Shown: positions 48,339 through 60,654 of the stretch, in pieces
How positions within the stretch are numbered: position 1 is the first letter of the stretch
How the letters are laid out: each line of letters begins with the position of its first letter
Translations under genes and position numbers: made by a program
Notes under the pieces: model-generated
Databases searched by the model: none
Seen by the model: the letters and a program-made list of their open reading frames with translations, nothing else
What the model was told of the DNA's origin: nothing
Source of the DNA: Rhizomys pruinosus
Taxonomy: Eukaryota > Chordata > Mammalia > Rodentia > Spalacidae
Length of the DNA stretch: 64,000 bases
Reading direction: 5' to 3'
Assembly (NCBI GenBank): GCA_009823505.1
Contig: VZQC01009966.1
Span: 586,345 to 650,344 of the forward strand

Positions 48339-49245
48339 CTTTGACCCGGGCATGCCACAGCACACAGTTTTATGGTGGAAGTTGTTCTAACATTTTGAGA
48401 ATTCAGATTATGAACAATAACCTTAATGCGCTATATTAATTCTCATCAGAAGGGACAGTGCTTTGTGGGAAAGAACATTAAGTTCTATAATGGCAGATGT
48501 TGCTTTATCATACATAGCATTTTATTGTTTTTAAATCTAGAAGATGCTCAAAACAGCTGTTGGTAGTAGAGGAGGAGATGGGGAGATAGGCCTACCTGGA
48601 TGTCGTGTCTCCATCTTTTCTATTTATAGGCCCAAACTGCAACCACAGCTACACTCTGCTTGGGGAATTGTTCATCCTGTGCAGGCCTTGAGAGGGCAGA
48701 GAACGCTGACATGGAACATTGTCATTGTCTTAATGTGGACTCACTCAGAATTGCCGATTCCTGGCGGCCTTGCTTCTGCTACTGGAGCTCCTTCAGAAGC
48801 AGGACTGGGCCCCCTTTTTTGTTACAGTAGCATTGTTTACATTGTGTTATTTTTGCTTGTTTCTGATTTGGTTGAACGTTAGTAATGTGTCATTGCACTT
48901 AATTCCTCACCTTGTCTTCAGTTATTTTGTGGACAGACTTGTGGATACTGTCCTCATCTATTCTTAGTGTGTTCAGGATGAGAGTAGAACAAGAACACAC
49001 AGGTCACAAGCCCAACGGGTGGCTAGAATGCTGTCACATCCATTATCTCATTTTACTGCTTAGTAGACTTGTGAAGTGGATGAGACAGAGATTCTGAAAG
49101 CCCTTTGATGAGATCACAGAAGTCCAGAGTGTACTAAATGCAATGCTAACCAAGTTTCAGGAAGCCCCTCACCCTGCTGTGCAGGCAGCAGTGCTGGTAT
49201 AGGAAACGTAGACAGCAAGTTGAAGCTTCCTTTGTTCTCTGGCTC
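48339..49245. other. Intronic DNA, nothing recognised
   Basis: No exon or repeat could be supported. Confidence 0.5.
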
Positions 49246-49462
49246 GTTCTTGAGACAAGGTCTTGATATGGAGCGCCAGCTGATAGGAGCTCTCCATCCT
49301 TTTGCCGTAGCCCTCCTAAAGGCAGGAATTACTTGTGTGTGCTACTGAACCTGGCTTCTAGAGTTACATGTGTGTGCTACTCTACCTGGCTTCTAGAGTT
49401 ACATGTGTGTGCTACTCTACCTGGCTTCTAGAGTTACATGTGTGTACTACTGTACCTGGCTT
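49246..49462 (-). repeat. B1-like SINE, antisense, with 35-bp internal tandem expansion
   Basis: A reversed B1 body (from 'gagacaaggtcttgatatgg') ends in the 'gtgtgctactgaacctggc' segment. That end segment is then repeated with a 35-base period (CTGGC at 49,351, 49,386 and 49,421) to 49,460. Confidence 0.8.
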
Positions 49463-49840
49463 CTTCCTTCATGTTAAATAAAATAGTTTCTTTCTAAATG
49501 GTATCTTGAGTTTTTAGAGATTATTTTTTTGTGACTTTACAAAAAGACAAATTAACTGACAGAGGTTGTGTTCTTTAAGCAGTTTTAGTCCCCTCTAAGT
49601 TTCTATGTCATAATTCCATAAAAAAGAAATAATCTTAGAAATTATTCACAAAAGCATTTAAGACTTAAGCTTTTGTTTTATTTCACATTTCATGGTGATC
49701 TTGGTAGAACGAACCTAGTGTTATAACTTATTAATGTATGTAAGAGAAAAACTACATAGAACAAGAAGGCATGCCAGTGAGTAATTTATTTATAAAAAGT
49801 TAACAGGTGTGGTAGACAAAACAGGCCTCCCACAGTCCTC

Positions 49841-50390
49841 TGTAGAGAGAAGTGCCCCTGAGTGTGGGGGAAATTCTCTCAGTCCCAGCTCAGTCCTACG
49901 GGCCAGCCTCCCTCCCCCTGGGAGACAATCAGACGCTACAGGGAGTCAAGCCGATCTCAGTTTATTGTAGGGAGCACAACAGTTATATAGGCAAGCATCA
50001 CAAAGAGATGCCTAGGGTGCCGGGAAATGGACAGCCAATGACCTTATGGCCCAAGGCAGTACAGGCTGCATTCCAAGCAGTTTTAATGGCCAGCATGGGC
50101 TGTCCACTAGCTGTCCACGAGGGAATAGCTAGGGCCAATTAGAAGATTTTTTAAACAATTTTGACCATGCCTACCTTACTTCCTTCAGGCGTCATCTTTT
50201 CTAGGCAAGCCCTATTGATTTGTAAAGGCCCTTTGCCTGAGTGCTCATGAGGAAGACAAGCCAGATCACTGGCCTGTCTGATCTTTGAGGTCCCTGAAGC
50301 GGTGATGGGTTTGTACAATGAACATCAAGGGAGGGTCCACCATGGTAATCCCAGGGACGAGGTGAACTGCTTATTCCTCGTAGAAGCATG
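49841..50390 (-). mobile_element. Probable ERV LTR, antisense
   Basis: On the minus strand a TATATAAC motif (near 49,990-49,983) is followed by AATAAA at 49,966-49,961 and a U5-like GT-poor tail ending near 49,841 (...TCTACA). The short TATA-to-AATAAA distance is typical of class II LTRs. The left end in this orientation (near 50,390) is a guess. No internal sequence is adjacent. Confidence 0.55.
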
Positions 50391-50857
50391 TAAACTAAGC
50401 TTATGCATTGCTTTTCAGGGGCAGAATCTTAGCCTTGTTCAGAATGGATGCTGAGGAAACTGTGTGAGGAAGCACAAGGGATGTCCTTAAAATCACCTGC
50501 AGAGTGGCAGTGTGTGTTGTGAAAGCTGTGTCCTGTCTCAGAAGGCCTCCAGCAGACAGTGCCAGGCTGCCTGTCTGCCCCTCACCCCCTTCTGGCCCTT
50601 TGCCCTGACAGAGCTTAGGTTCAATGTGAGTTTCTTTGCACAGGTCACAGAAGTGTTATGCTGGTGAACTATAGATTTTGTATGTTCCCTGCAGCATAAC
50701 TAAAGCTCATTACTCCAAAGCATTTCAAAGTTAGAAATAATGATAGCATAGAGTAGGTCTGAATTAAAAGTCATTTTAAGAAAAGTGCAGGGAAAAGATG
50801 AATTCACAATCAATCTCAGGTGTTTCACAAATATCAGATTTCATGATTTTTATTTCT

Positions 50858-51028
50858 GGCTTTTTTTTTTTTTTTTTTTTTTTTTGGTCTTTTGGACAAG
50901 GTCTCCATGATTCCCAGCTGTCCTGGAACTCACTCTGTAGACCAGGCTAGCCTTGAACTCACAAAGATCCACTTGCCTCTGCCTCCCAAGTGCTAGGATT
51001 AAAGGCGTGCACCACCACACCCAGTCTT
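50858..51028 (-). repeat. B1 SINE, antisense, with long poly-T
   Basis: A T run of about 25 (50,861-50,885) is followed by a complete reversed B1 ('tcctggaactcactctgtag', 'gtgcaccaccacacccag'). Confidence 0.95.
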
Positions 51029-52373
51029 ATTCCTGGCTTTAAAGTACAAGACTAATATGAATTAATTAAAAGTGCATTTAAATTATTTTATTTTACATTT
51101 ATAGTGTTAGCAAGGAGAAGTTTGGGGTTACATATCTTAATGTGTTGATGAAAACCTCAATAATACTAAGTATTAGTTCACTAAATATATAATAATACTA
51201 CATTTATAAGTGCCTCTAATCCTCATGTAAATAAATCTTATTCAGGGGTTAATTATTATTGCTTCCCAAGTTACTAAAACAAAAGCAAAAACCCTTCTTA
51301 TTAATGAAATTACTTTGTCAGTTTGTTTGACTTCCTTTATTGTAACATTAACTCTAAGCTGGAGGTGTGACTATCTGCTTTGTCTGGAAGAGGAGACTGT
51401 TAGGCATGGGCTGCACAAATTTGCTATTGAGAGAGCTCAGCAGCCCTTTCTCCACACCCTGGCTGGAAGGCTGCTGCGCCCACAGGCACCCTCGCCTTCC
51501 TATTCCATCAACTGTCACATTCCTACCTAGGCTTTCCCTGTCCCATATTGGTTCAGAGCAACAAGAGGGCATTGTCTTTCTCATGTCTCAGAAGGTCAGT
51601 ATTGAATTATGATTTGCCAACATTTTTAAAGATCTGTGATGATCAGTTTTACCAATTTGGAAATTGAGGTGCAGATAGATTAAGAGTTGGGTTAGTAAAT
51701 ACAGGAAATGAGGGCAGGATAGTACTGATAGCCTCCTTCCGAAGGAAGGTGTGGTCATGTAGATGGTGGGACCAGCTAGGGAGGCCATGGGAATAGGCGC
51801 AGGCAGGGAAAGATGGGAGACTCACGGAACATTAAGAAACATTAGAAACTGGGTCTGTCTGCAAGGAAGGGTAGTAGAGTTCAAATGATTATTTCTTTAA
51901 TGAGACAAGGCAAGGTGGTTATTTCCATACATTTTGGTAGGAAACCTCTTGTGTCCCTTATAGAACATTTGGGCATCAGCTAGATAAACTGCAAGCTTTA
52001 TAGTATCTCCTGTCAGAAATATGGGACTTGGCCATTTTCCTACTGGAAAGATGGAAGTAGTATCTGCCCTGTTGGAATGTTCATGAAGGAGCAGTGTCTT
52101 CTAGAGACTTGGTGGTATTAGTCTCTCATCTGTCCATTCCCACGTCTCTCTCCTTCCATTGAATAAGATCCACTGACACCACACAACAGTTGTTTGGTTA
52201 AGGCTGTTAACAGATCTTGCAAAGGTGAACCTTGACAGGAGAACCCCACCTAATCTTGGCACCCCAGGGAAATTTCCCCAAGGATGGAACATTTTATCTG
52301 AGTATGGTGTATTTCAGGATAAGTAGATGCTCCCTTCATGTTCTATTCTGATGGTTCTTAGTAACTTGCCTTT
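51029..52373. other. Intronic DNA, nothing recognised
   Basis: No supported exon or repeat; the composition is AT-rich to 51,300 and mixed after. Confidence 0.5.
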
Positions 52374-52652
52374 AAAAGTAAATTTAACAATCCGGGCTGG
52401 AGAGATGGCCTAGCGGCTAAGAGTGCCGACCGCTCTTACAGAGGACCCGGGTTCGATCCCCAGCACCCACATGGCGGCTGAAAACCGTCTGAAACTCCAA
52501 TTCCAGGAGAACTCCAGTTCCAGGGGAATCCGACACCCTCTTCTGACCTCCGCGGCATTGCACGACACAGGTGCACAAACTTGCATGCAGACAGTACATT
52601 CATACACATACAGAAATAAATAAAAAATTTTTAAAAAGTAAATTAACAATCA
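52374..52652 (+). repeat. B2 SINE, young duplicated subfamily, with TSD
   Basis: 'gggctggagagatggcctag' starts the element at 52,395. It has an intact-looking B box GGTTCGATCCC, the 17-nt duplication (aactccaattccaggag + aactccagttccagggg, 52,493-52,526) and an A-rich tail. The flanks aaaagtaaatttaacaatc (52,376) and aaaagtaaattaacaatc (52,634) form a near-perfect TSD. Confidence 0.95.
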
Positions 52653-52679
52653 ACATTCTTCTAAGATTTTTAAAATTTA

Positions 52680-52929
52680 TTTTTTTTAATTTTTTTATTA
52701 TATTTATTACTGTATGTGTATCAATGTACTGTCTGCATGCAGGTCTGTGCACCCGTGTCGTGCAATGCCGCAGAGGTCAGAAGAGGGTGTCGGATTCCCC
52801 TGGAACTGGAGTTCTCCTGGAATTGGAGTTTCAGACAGTTCTCGGCCGCCATGTGGGTGCTGGGGATCGAACCCGGGTCCTCTGCAAGAGCGGTCGGCGC
52901 TCTCAACCGCTAGGCCATCTCTCCAGCCC
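52680..52929 (-). repeat. B2 SINE, young duplicated subfamily, antisense
   Basis: It is the reverse-oriented near-identical partner of the previous B2, with the same 17-nt duplication and a 'ggtgctggggatcgaacccg' B-box region on the reverse. The two tails face each other across about 40-60 bases. Confidence 0.95.
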
Positions 52930-53130
52930 TTAAATTTATTTTTATTTTATGTATATGAATGTTCTGCCTGCATGTCTGCAAGGACAATGCCCACGAGGCC
53001 AGAGTTGGATCCCTTGGAAGTGGAGTGATAGATGGTTGTAAGCTGACATGTAGGTGCTGAGAACCCAGCTCGGGTCCACCATAAGAGCAGCCAGTGCTCT
53101 TCACCACTTAGCCAGCCGGCTCTCCAGCTC
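52930..53130 (-). repeat. Older B2 SINE, antisense
   Basis: 'ttttatgtatatgaatgttc', 'ataagagcagccagtgctct' and the reversed head 'cagccggctctccagctc' place an older, diverged B2 directly beside the young one. Confidence 0.8.
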
Positions 53131-53395
53131 TAGTAATCAGCACTCTTAAAGCCACACTCATACTTTTCTCATCTGAAACTGTTTTTATGAGCACATATAT
53201 CCAAAGAGCAACCTTGGCACATGCATGTGGTAGAAAGTCATGGTGCTTGTTTTTGTATCTCCTACTTTATATATTCAAAAGCCCTAAAGAGGGAATGCCT
53301 CCATCTAACCAAGACGGGTTCAGGTTGTTGCTGTCTGGAGTCAGGATGTTGCTTTTGTTTTCCTGGGTTGCCAGCCATTGCTGGCCAAGCTTATT

Positions 53396-53772
53396 GCAGG
53401 TACTATTCACATGATCCTCTTTGCAGCCACTCTTCCCGTGATCCTTGTTGCAGCCACTCTTCCCGTGAGCCTCTTTGCAGCCACTCTTCCCGTGATCCCC
53501 GTTGCAGGCACTGTTCCAGTGATCCCTTCCCATGATCCTCGTTGCAGGCACTGTTCCAGTGATCCTCATTGCAGGCACTCTTCCCATGATCTTCGTTTCA
53601 GGCACTCTTCCCGTGATCCTCGTTGCAGGCACTCTTCCCGTGATCCCTTCCCATGATCCTCGTTGCAGGCACTGTTCCAGTGATCCTCATTGCAGGCACT
53701 CTTCCCATGATCCTCGTTGCAGGCACTCTTCCCGTGATCCTCGTTGCAGGCACTCTTCCCATGATCCTTGTT
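53396..53772. repeat. 27-bp minisatellite, 13 units, with higher-order period
   Basis: Eleven 27-base units and two 40-base units (27 plus a 13-base CTTCCCATGATCC insertion) tile 377 bases exactly. The order 40-27-27-27 appears twice, giving a 121-base higher-order repeat. The open frames across it follow from 27 being a multiple of three. Confidence 0.93.
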
Positions 53773-54219
53773 GGGAATCTCCTCAGGTCTCACTGATGTT
53801 TCCAGGGGTCCCAATGACACATCTCTCTTCCGCTCAACGGCTACTTTTTGTTTTACTTGGTAGAGCAGCAAGCCTCTGTAGAATTGGATTTCCGTGTGTG
53901 GTTTTGATCTTCCTTGGGCCCTTTGAGCACCTCTTTAATAGTAGCAGAAAGGGACTGTTGTGGCTTCTCAGGCCACCCTGCGTCACACAGCTGCCTCAGT
54001 TGCCTGAACAGCAGTGCCAATCCTACAATGCATTTTAGAGCTTTTTCTTTTCATTTTTCAGTTTTCAAAATCAGTATAGATTAACTGTACAAAGTAACAG
54101 GCTCACTGCACTTGCGCGCGTGTGTGATGCCTATGTCGGTCACCCTCTCCTGCACTTTCTTTTCCTGCTCTTTCCTTTCCATATCCTTAATAGTCTTACC
54201 TCTCACCCCTCCACTTCCC

Positions 54220-54336
54220 CTTTTTGAGGTAGGGTCTCATTGTGGACTCTAAGCTGTTCTAGAACTTACTATTTAGCCCAGGCTTGTTTTTGGTGCTGTG
54301 TGGGATCGCTCACATGTGCCACCGTGCTTGATGGTC
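54220..54336 (-). repeat. B1-like fragment, antisense, diverged
   Basis: 'gaggtagggtctcattgtgg' to 'catgtgccaccgtgcttgat' fits a decayed reversed B1. Confidence 0.65.
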
Positions 54337-54809
54337 CCCATGTTGTGCCTTCATGTCCTTTCCCCCCATAAATTTCACAGAAGAGAGAAAACATGATTCT
54401 TTTCTTTGTGAGAATGGCTTATTTTGCTTATGATCTTTAGTTTCAGCTGCATTTTTAGGTTTTCTCCAGGAACCACTACACTGAATTTTGTGGTTAAGCT
54501 CATTTATAGCCCCACCTGCAGGGTATTAGAGCCCCATCCTTGCCAACATTTTTTTTTCCTTGATTCGATGGGCTGGAATTAAAAGTGTCATTTTCTTGTC
54601 ACTTCCCTGATGACTAAATGTTGGCCATTTTTTCCATGTATTTATTGGCAATTTATGCTTCATTTGAAAACTGTTCCATTTATCTGCCAGTTCCTTAGTT
54701 GGATTATTTATGGTTCTGTTATTTAATTTTTTTTAGTTCTTTATGTATTCTGGATCTTTATCCACTGTCAGATTAATAGCTGGCAAAGGTTTGTTTTTCC
54801 TCATTTGGT

Positions 54810-55445
54810 AGGCTATATTAGGGTTCCTAGAGGTTAAGAACCAATAGAATGAATAGATATCATAAAAGGTATTTATTAGATTTGCTTACAATGTTTGAGT
54901 TGGATAGTCCAACAGTGGCTTGTCTACATACTGGGGAGACTGAGAACCTGGTACTTGAATAGGCCATGAGGCTGGATGGCTCAGCAGTCCCACTCTAATG
55001 CTGAGACCCCAGAGGATTCCTGGAGAGCCATGGGTCTTCAACTCATGTTAGAAGGTGAAAGAAGCTAGGTTCTGATGGCAGTGAGGGACAGAAAGCAACA
55101 TTGGCAGCATAAGGTAGATGCACTCACCAGCAGGGAGAGAAGGCAAGCAGGCAAAACCAGCACTGCTTTTCCCTCAGACCTCTCATGTCTGGGCCTCTGC
55201 CCACTCTAGGGGAGTGTCTTCCACCTTAGTTCATCCTTTCAAGACCCACCCTTGCAGACTTGCCCAGGGGTATGTCTCTTAGCTTATTCATTCCAGAGCC
55301 ATTCAAGTTGATCATCAAGATGAAACAGTTGAGTCCACCCCTTGTCAACTTGACCCAATTATATCTCCCTGTGTCATGCTTAACTTCCAAATGAAATACC
55401 CAACAAGGTCATAATTCTGCCACCATGATAGAACCATCCCATGTA
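54810..55445 (-). mobile_element. Unclassified repeat related to the ~1.1 kb element
   Basis: The text 'agtccaacagtggcttgtct', 'ccagaggattcctggagagc' and 'gtagatgcactcaccagcag' parallels the reversed element at 14,590-14,820, but with strong divergence. It adjoins the ERVL remnant and could be its 3' LTR or an independent insertion. Confidence 0.45.
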
Positions 55446-55559
55446 TAAGTAAAAATACTCTCTTCTTTACAAAATAGGATAGATACTCTCAATGGCAGTA
55501 ACAATCCTCATTTCTGTAACTGGTCGTGTAACCTTAGCTGGTATTTATTTAGACTTGCC

Positions 55560-58500
55560 TTCTACCCACTGTCTACCTCCTCCATTCCCAGCAGACAGCT
55601 CAGCAGGTCTTGGTTTTTCCACACTTCCATTCCTGAATAAATGGGTCTGAGCCATTTATCATCCTGTGTGCTTTGAATTGTTGCAGTTTCCCATTGACCT
55701 TAATCATAGGACCTGGGAACTTCAAGACATGCCTGAATGAATCTCTTCTATTGTGGAGAAACAGTCCAGTTAACCTGTGGTAGCTTGGGTGAGTCCACAC
55801 TCACTCCTCCTCACACCGAAAATCTTTTCTGAGCCTGCTGACTCAAGCACATCCAGAGTCTGAAGTGGCCAGGGGGAAGTCTTAGCTTCCAGTTGAGTAA
55901 AATATTTGCTATGTCTCCTGCAGAATAACGTGCCCCCGCCAGAACCAAAACTGTTAGGCCTACAGAGCCTGACATCAAAGGAACAGGAAGCAAAATCTTG
56001 CTAGTGGTTCACTAAGGGTGATGGTAAGTGGTGCTTTCCGTCCCAGCCTCCCCCTTTTTTCCTGGTTTGGGGAGTCCTGGCTACAGGAGAAACAGTGCCA
56101 TATATTGGATGCTGACTTAGAGCTAAATGTTGCCTTCTGGAGAACTCTGCCCCAGCCTTCTGGGACATTGCCACCTAACTGGCACTGTAGCTATGCCACT
56201 ATTCTGTCAAGCCAGTTGCTTCAGGATGCATGAGCCTACTGCCTCACTTTCTCGGTGGTGAGGTAAGTTCCTTGGTCAGAATCAGTGCTATATGAAATAC
56301 CATGACCATGGCTAAGGCATTGTGTAAGTCCATGAATGTAATTTTGGCAGAAGAACTAAATGTAGGAAGGCAAATCCATACCCAGAAGTATCTGTTACAG
56401 CAAGGACAAAGCTCTGTTATTTCATGATGGACCTGATCCAATATAAGCAACCTGCCACCAGGCCCCTTGCGTGCTAAGAACTGGTGCCTTGCTGGGGGCT
56501 CAGTGTTGACCTCTGCGGCTGGCGTGTTTGGCACTCAGCAGCAGCTGTAGCCAGATCCACCTTGGTGAGTGGAAGCATGTTTGTCGAACCCATGCAAAGC
56601 CTTCATCTCTGCCACCATGACCACTTTGTTCTTGGGCCCATTGGGCAATAACAGGGATAGCCAGGGAAAGTTGACTAGTAGCCAAGAATGGATCATCCTA
56701 TCTACTTGATTATTGAAATTATCCTCTGCTGAGGTCAACTTCTGGTCAGAATTTACATGTGACACAAATATCTTTATGTTAGTTGGCCATATGGAGAGAT
56801 CTACCACTCATTTCTTCCTTAAATGTCTTTCTCACCAATTGTCCAGTCATGAGTCTTTTAAGTTCCCCACCATCTAGCTATGTAGCTATAACCATGAACT
56901 AGTATTTACTTCCACTTCTCCTTCTGAGTAAAATGTACAATAATGTGCAAGGCCCTGAACTCTGATCATTATGAAGACTTTCCTTCACTGCTGTCTTTCA
57001 GGGTTGTTCCAGAAAAGGGCTGCCACTGTTCTAAGTGTCTGCTTCTAGGTGATGCCTGTATAGGCTCACCCATATGGTTCTGCAGAGACTCCTGGTACTA
57101 TCCCTATCTGCCACTGACAATCTCAAGTATCTCTGGGGCTGCCAGATCATATGGCCCAAGTAGCAGAGGAACCCCGACCTGTTGAAGATCCTTCTTCTGT
57201 TCTGGGCCCCACTCCAAACTAGCAGCTTGCTGGGTCACATGGTATATGGGCCAGAGTAACTCACCCAAGTGAGGAATGTGCAGCCTCTAGAATCTAAATA
57301 GGCCCACTCAAAGTCATGCTTCTTTCTTGGCAATGGGAAGGACCAGGGCCACAAGTTATCCTCCACCTTAGAACAAACCAGAACACTGGACCTGGAGAAA
57401 TTTTGCTGAGGTAGAAGGCCTTGAGTTTTGGCTGGATTTATTTCCCTGCTTCTAGTGCACATATACTTTACTAACAGGTGAAGAAGAGTGGTTGCTACCT
57501 CCTGCTCGCTTGATCCAGTCAACCTAATGTCATCAATATAGTGGACCAGTGTGATGCCATGTGGAACAGACATGTGATCTAGATCCGTGTGAACCAAGTT
57601 GTGACACAGGGATGGAGAAATAATAATACCCTGGAAGTAGAACCGTAAAAGTATAGCTGAAACAATTGCTTCTAGTGGGTCTCATCCAGCTACTGAGAAA
57701 AAATGATTTAGTTTGCAGTAGTCAACCGTCTTTCTTCGGGATCCAGCTGTCTTCTGCATAGGCTAATACAGTTAAGGGACAGATGTGATGGGAGCCTGAA
57801 TCCCTGCACGGCCGTAATATCGTTTTGGTTCACTGTTTTCCCTGGTACAGGCAGCTCTAATGGCTTCCATTTGCCTTTCTAGCCATAGTAGCTCCCACTC
57901 CAGGTCAAGGAATCCATGTGGGGGTGGTTCTGCCATCCTCCGATTATATCTATCCCAATCTCTCATTCTGGGACTGGTGAAATAACCACTGATAATTTGG
58001 GGACCACCGCACCCACTATGATTTAAACTTTGCCTAAAACTCCATCTGTCACTTGACCATAAGCTCCTTCTGTAACTGGAAGCCCAAAATACTTTGGGGG
58101 CATCCAATCAGTGTTCCTTCTCCAGCATAAAAGACTGTAGGTCCCTTTGGGGATGGATGAAATAAAAGATGAAAGATGATAGTAAAACTCAGTATCACAG
58201 CAAGTTTCATCCTTAAGGACACCTAGCCTCCCCTTCATTCAAGGGGTTCTAGATCAATAACCTAGCTAAAATCTGGAAATTGGTTAAGAGTCCATGAATG
58301 AGTCTCTGGTGCTAAGATAGCATTTCTTTTATCTATTCCGGGCTTTTTTTTTTCTTTCTTATGTAGTTCAGGCAGGAACTTAGTAGGCTGCCAATCCGTT
58401 TCATCTCTGGGAACACCATGATTACCCAGTGCTGAAGGCTTCTACATGGCAGACGTTCTGAACATTGCTGTGCCTACGCTGTCCTTGTGGTAAGGGCACT

Positions 58501-58595
58501 CACCTGGCCTTTGGTGATCCAGTGCTGCCACTTGGCCCCTGCAACTCTGGTATCCAGTTAGACGGGGTACATTTAAGACATCCAATTGATTGGCC
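55560..58595 (-). mobile_element. ERVL-type endogenous retrovirus remnant (pol), antisense
   Basis: Order on the minus strand: a gag/protease-region remnant (58,590-57,770); reverse transcriptase with a YIDD catalytic box near 57,540 (120-codon open piece 57,597-57,235); RNase H/connection text (56,807-56,690); an integrase zinc-binding HH region and core pieces (56,685-56,250); and a C-terminal region near 55,993-55,600 at the place where ERVL elements carry a dUTPase-like domain. All pieces are broken by stops and shifts. No env and no clear paired LTRs are visible. It is a dead class III relic of the kind related to MaLR elements. Confidence 0.8.
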
Positions 58596-58597
58596 AT

Positions 58598-58950
58598 TGT
58601 ATTAGTCACTTTTCTGTTGCTGTGATAAAACACCATGACCAAGGGAACTTATCAAAGGAAGAGTTTATCTGAGCTTACGATTGACAGTTCCAGGGAATCA
58701 GAATCCATTGTGGCGGGAAGCATGGTGGCCGGGGCTGGAGCAGCAAGCCGAGGGTCACATCTCGCAATGAGCACAGGAAGCAGAGAGAGCGACTGGAGAC
58801 TTCAAGGCTTGTTAAACTCACTAAGCCTGCCCCCAATAACGTACTTCCTCTAGCACGGCCACACCTTCTAAGACCTCCAAGAACAGTGCCACCAACTAGA
58901 GACAAAATGCCTGAATACTTAAAGCCTATGGGGGACACTCATTCAAACCA
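58598..58950 (-). mobile_element. MaLR-like LTR, antisense
   Basis: 'tgtattagtcacttttctgt' and 'tgtgataaaacaccatgacc' are the reverse of the family's conserved 3' end, and 'cattcaaacca' is at the other end. It abuts the ERVL remnant but is probably an independent insertion, since the gag start is missing between them. Confidence 0.65.
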
Positions 58951-59039
58951 TAGTTTGTAACAAACAGCCATAGTTGTAAGGTCTGGCATACAGATAAAAA
59001 TAACAGCAGAGTTTCTCAAGTATGCTGGTATCCTTCTAG

Positions 59040-59420
59040 CAGTATGTTTTTTGTTTTTGCATTATTTCCTTCCTTCCTAGTCCCCACTCGGCTCCTCCGA
59101 TGACTCCGACTCCCTCTCAGTTTCTTGATCTCTTCTTTTATTATTATTGTCATCTATACATAGTATATACTTATAAATATTCATATATAATGCACTGAGT
59201 CCATTTAGTGTTGCTCACCTATATCTGTGTTTAGCTAGGGCTGCCCACTTGGAATTAGATAACCTCTTGGGGAACTAGTCTTTGGAGAAAACTGATCAGC
59301 ATCCATTGATTGCCTACAGTTCCTTATCTTCAGGTGGAATCTCACGACATTCTCCCATCCACCTTGCTATGTCAGCCACTTTGTCATTATGCAGATCTAG
59401 GACTACCATACTGTACACAT
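59040..59420 (-). repeat. L1 3' UTR fragment, antisense
   Basis: 'tgcactgagtccatttagtg', 'gggctgcccacttggaatta' and a TTATTATTATT region resemble the antisense of a rodent L1 3' UTR. Confidence 0.5.
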
Positions 59421-59697
59421 TCATGGGTGTAGCTTCCCCAGCATGTCTAGATTGCACTAACTTGCAGCAGGTGTCTGGTCCCTCTGGCTCTGTTTCTTAA
59501 GGTTTCAGTGCAGGGCATGTCTTCTGGACCCACCCATTGTGGAGGATTGGGTTTACACAGCAGATCCACTCCATGTTCCAATTTCCCAGATCATTGAATC
59601 CCTTCATCAACAGTAAGCCAGGGAATATGGGACATCTCCAGCCCATTCGCAGTAGACCATTTTTGACCTGTATGTCAACCAACCAACCATAAACTGC

Positions 59698-59842
59698 TCT
59701 TGGGAGGCAGAGGCAGGCGGATCTTTGTGAGTTCAAGGCCAGCCTGGTCTACAGAGTGAGTTCCAGGACGGCTGGGACTACAGGGAGACCCTGTCTTGAA
59801 AAAGACCAAAAAATAAAAAATAAAAAATAATAAAAATTAAAT
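59698..59842 (+). repeat. B1 SINE, 5' truncated
   Basis: It starts at 'tgggaggcagaggcaggcgg' and runs to CCCTGTCTTGAAAAAG with an (A5-6T)n tail. It lies 260 bases upstream of the next LRRC1 exon. Confidence 0.93.
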
Positions 59843-60043
59843 CCAGAATCTCTGCTCTTTGGGCCCATGCACTTAAGAAAATTATTTATTCTTTTTATTT
59901 TATGTGTATTGCCATATACTTCTAATATACTTCTGTTAAGAACATATTTTCTACTAGGAAGGCAAGAAGAAATGTAGAAAAGTAGCTGTGATAAGTCATG
60001 GTGCCACATTTGAATGGAAGTAATAGTGTCTGGATATATGTGA

Positions 60044-60184
<141 letters not shown>

Positions 60185-60486
60185 TAATCTTTTCTTCTTT
60201 ATATTTCTATTTACGGTACGAAGGATATCATTTTTGAGTGAAGGCAAAGAATACAACCAGGTTTACCAATCTTGGAAGCACCTGGCTAGGTCACTGTCTT
60301 CTTCAGTGATTGTTGACTTTTCTAGATGTTCGCTGATAAATAATCAGACAATGGAAGTCACACTGTGGTATTGTTAGAAACAATGAAAAAGGAAGACAAG
60401 GGGTTATTGAGGAGGGTACATAGTAGGAGTTAAGGAGCTCACTTGTAAAGCAATATGAAGAACTATATCTTAGGAAAAAACTCCAT

Positions 60487-60652
60487 AGTGGTTCAGCAAG
60501 ATGGCTTAGCAGGTAAAGGTGCCTTCTACCAAGGCTGAGGACCAGAGTTCGATCCCTGGAACTCGCATGGCAGAAAGAGAGAGCTGACCCCCACAGATTG
60601 TCCTTTGATCTCCACATTAATACCATGGCACACGTATGTATCTGTAAACAAT
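60487..60652 (+). repeat. tRNA-derived SINE (ID/B4-like)
   Basis: 'gttcagcaagatggcttagc', 'aggtaaaggtgcc' and the B box 'gagttcgatccctggaac' fit a tRNA-derived rodent SINE distinct from B2. Confidence 0.75.
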
Positions 60653-60654
60653 GT

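Noticed and set aside
47447..48363. Antisense frames of 131-228 codons
   Set aside because: They are the translation of the 44-bp array in three frames; no start context, domain or splice support.
52395..52470. tRNA gene
   Set aside because: The A- and B-box-like motifs belong to a B2 SINE head; no cloverleaf with a matching acceptor stem was found.
57235..57597. Functional reverse transcriptase gene
   Set aside because: The flanking pol domains are broken by stops and shifts; only a 120-codon piece is open.
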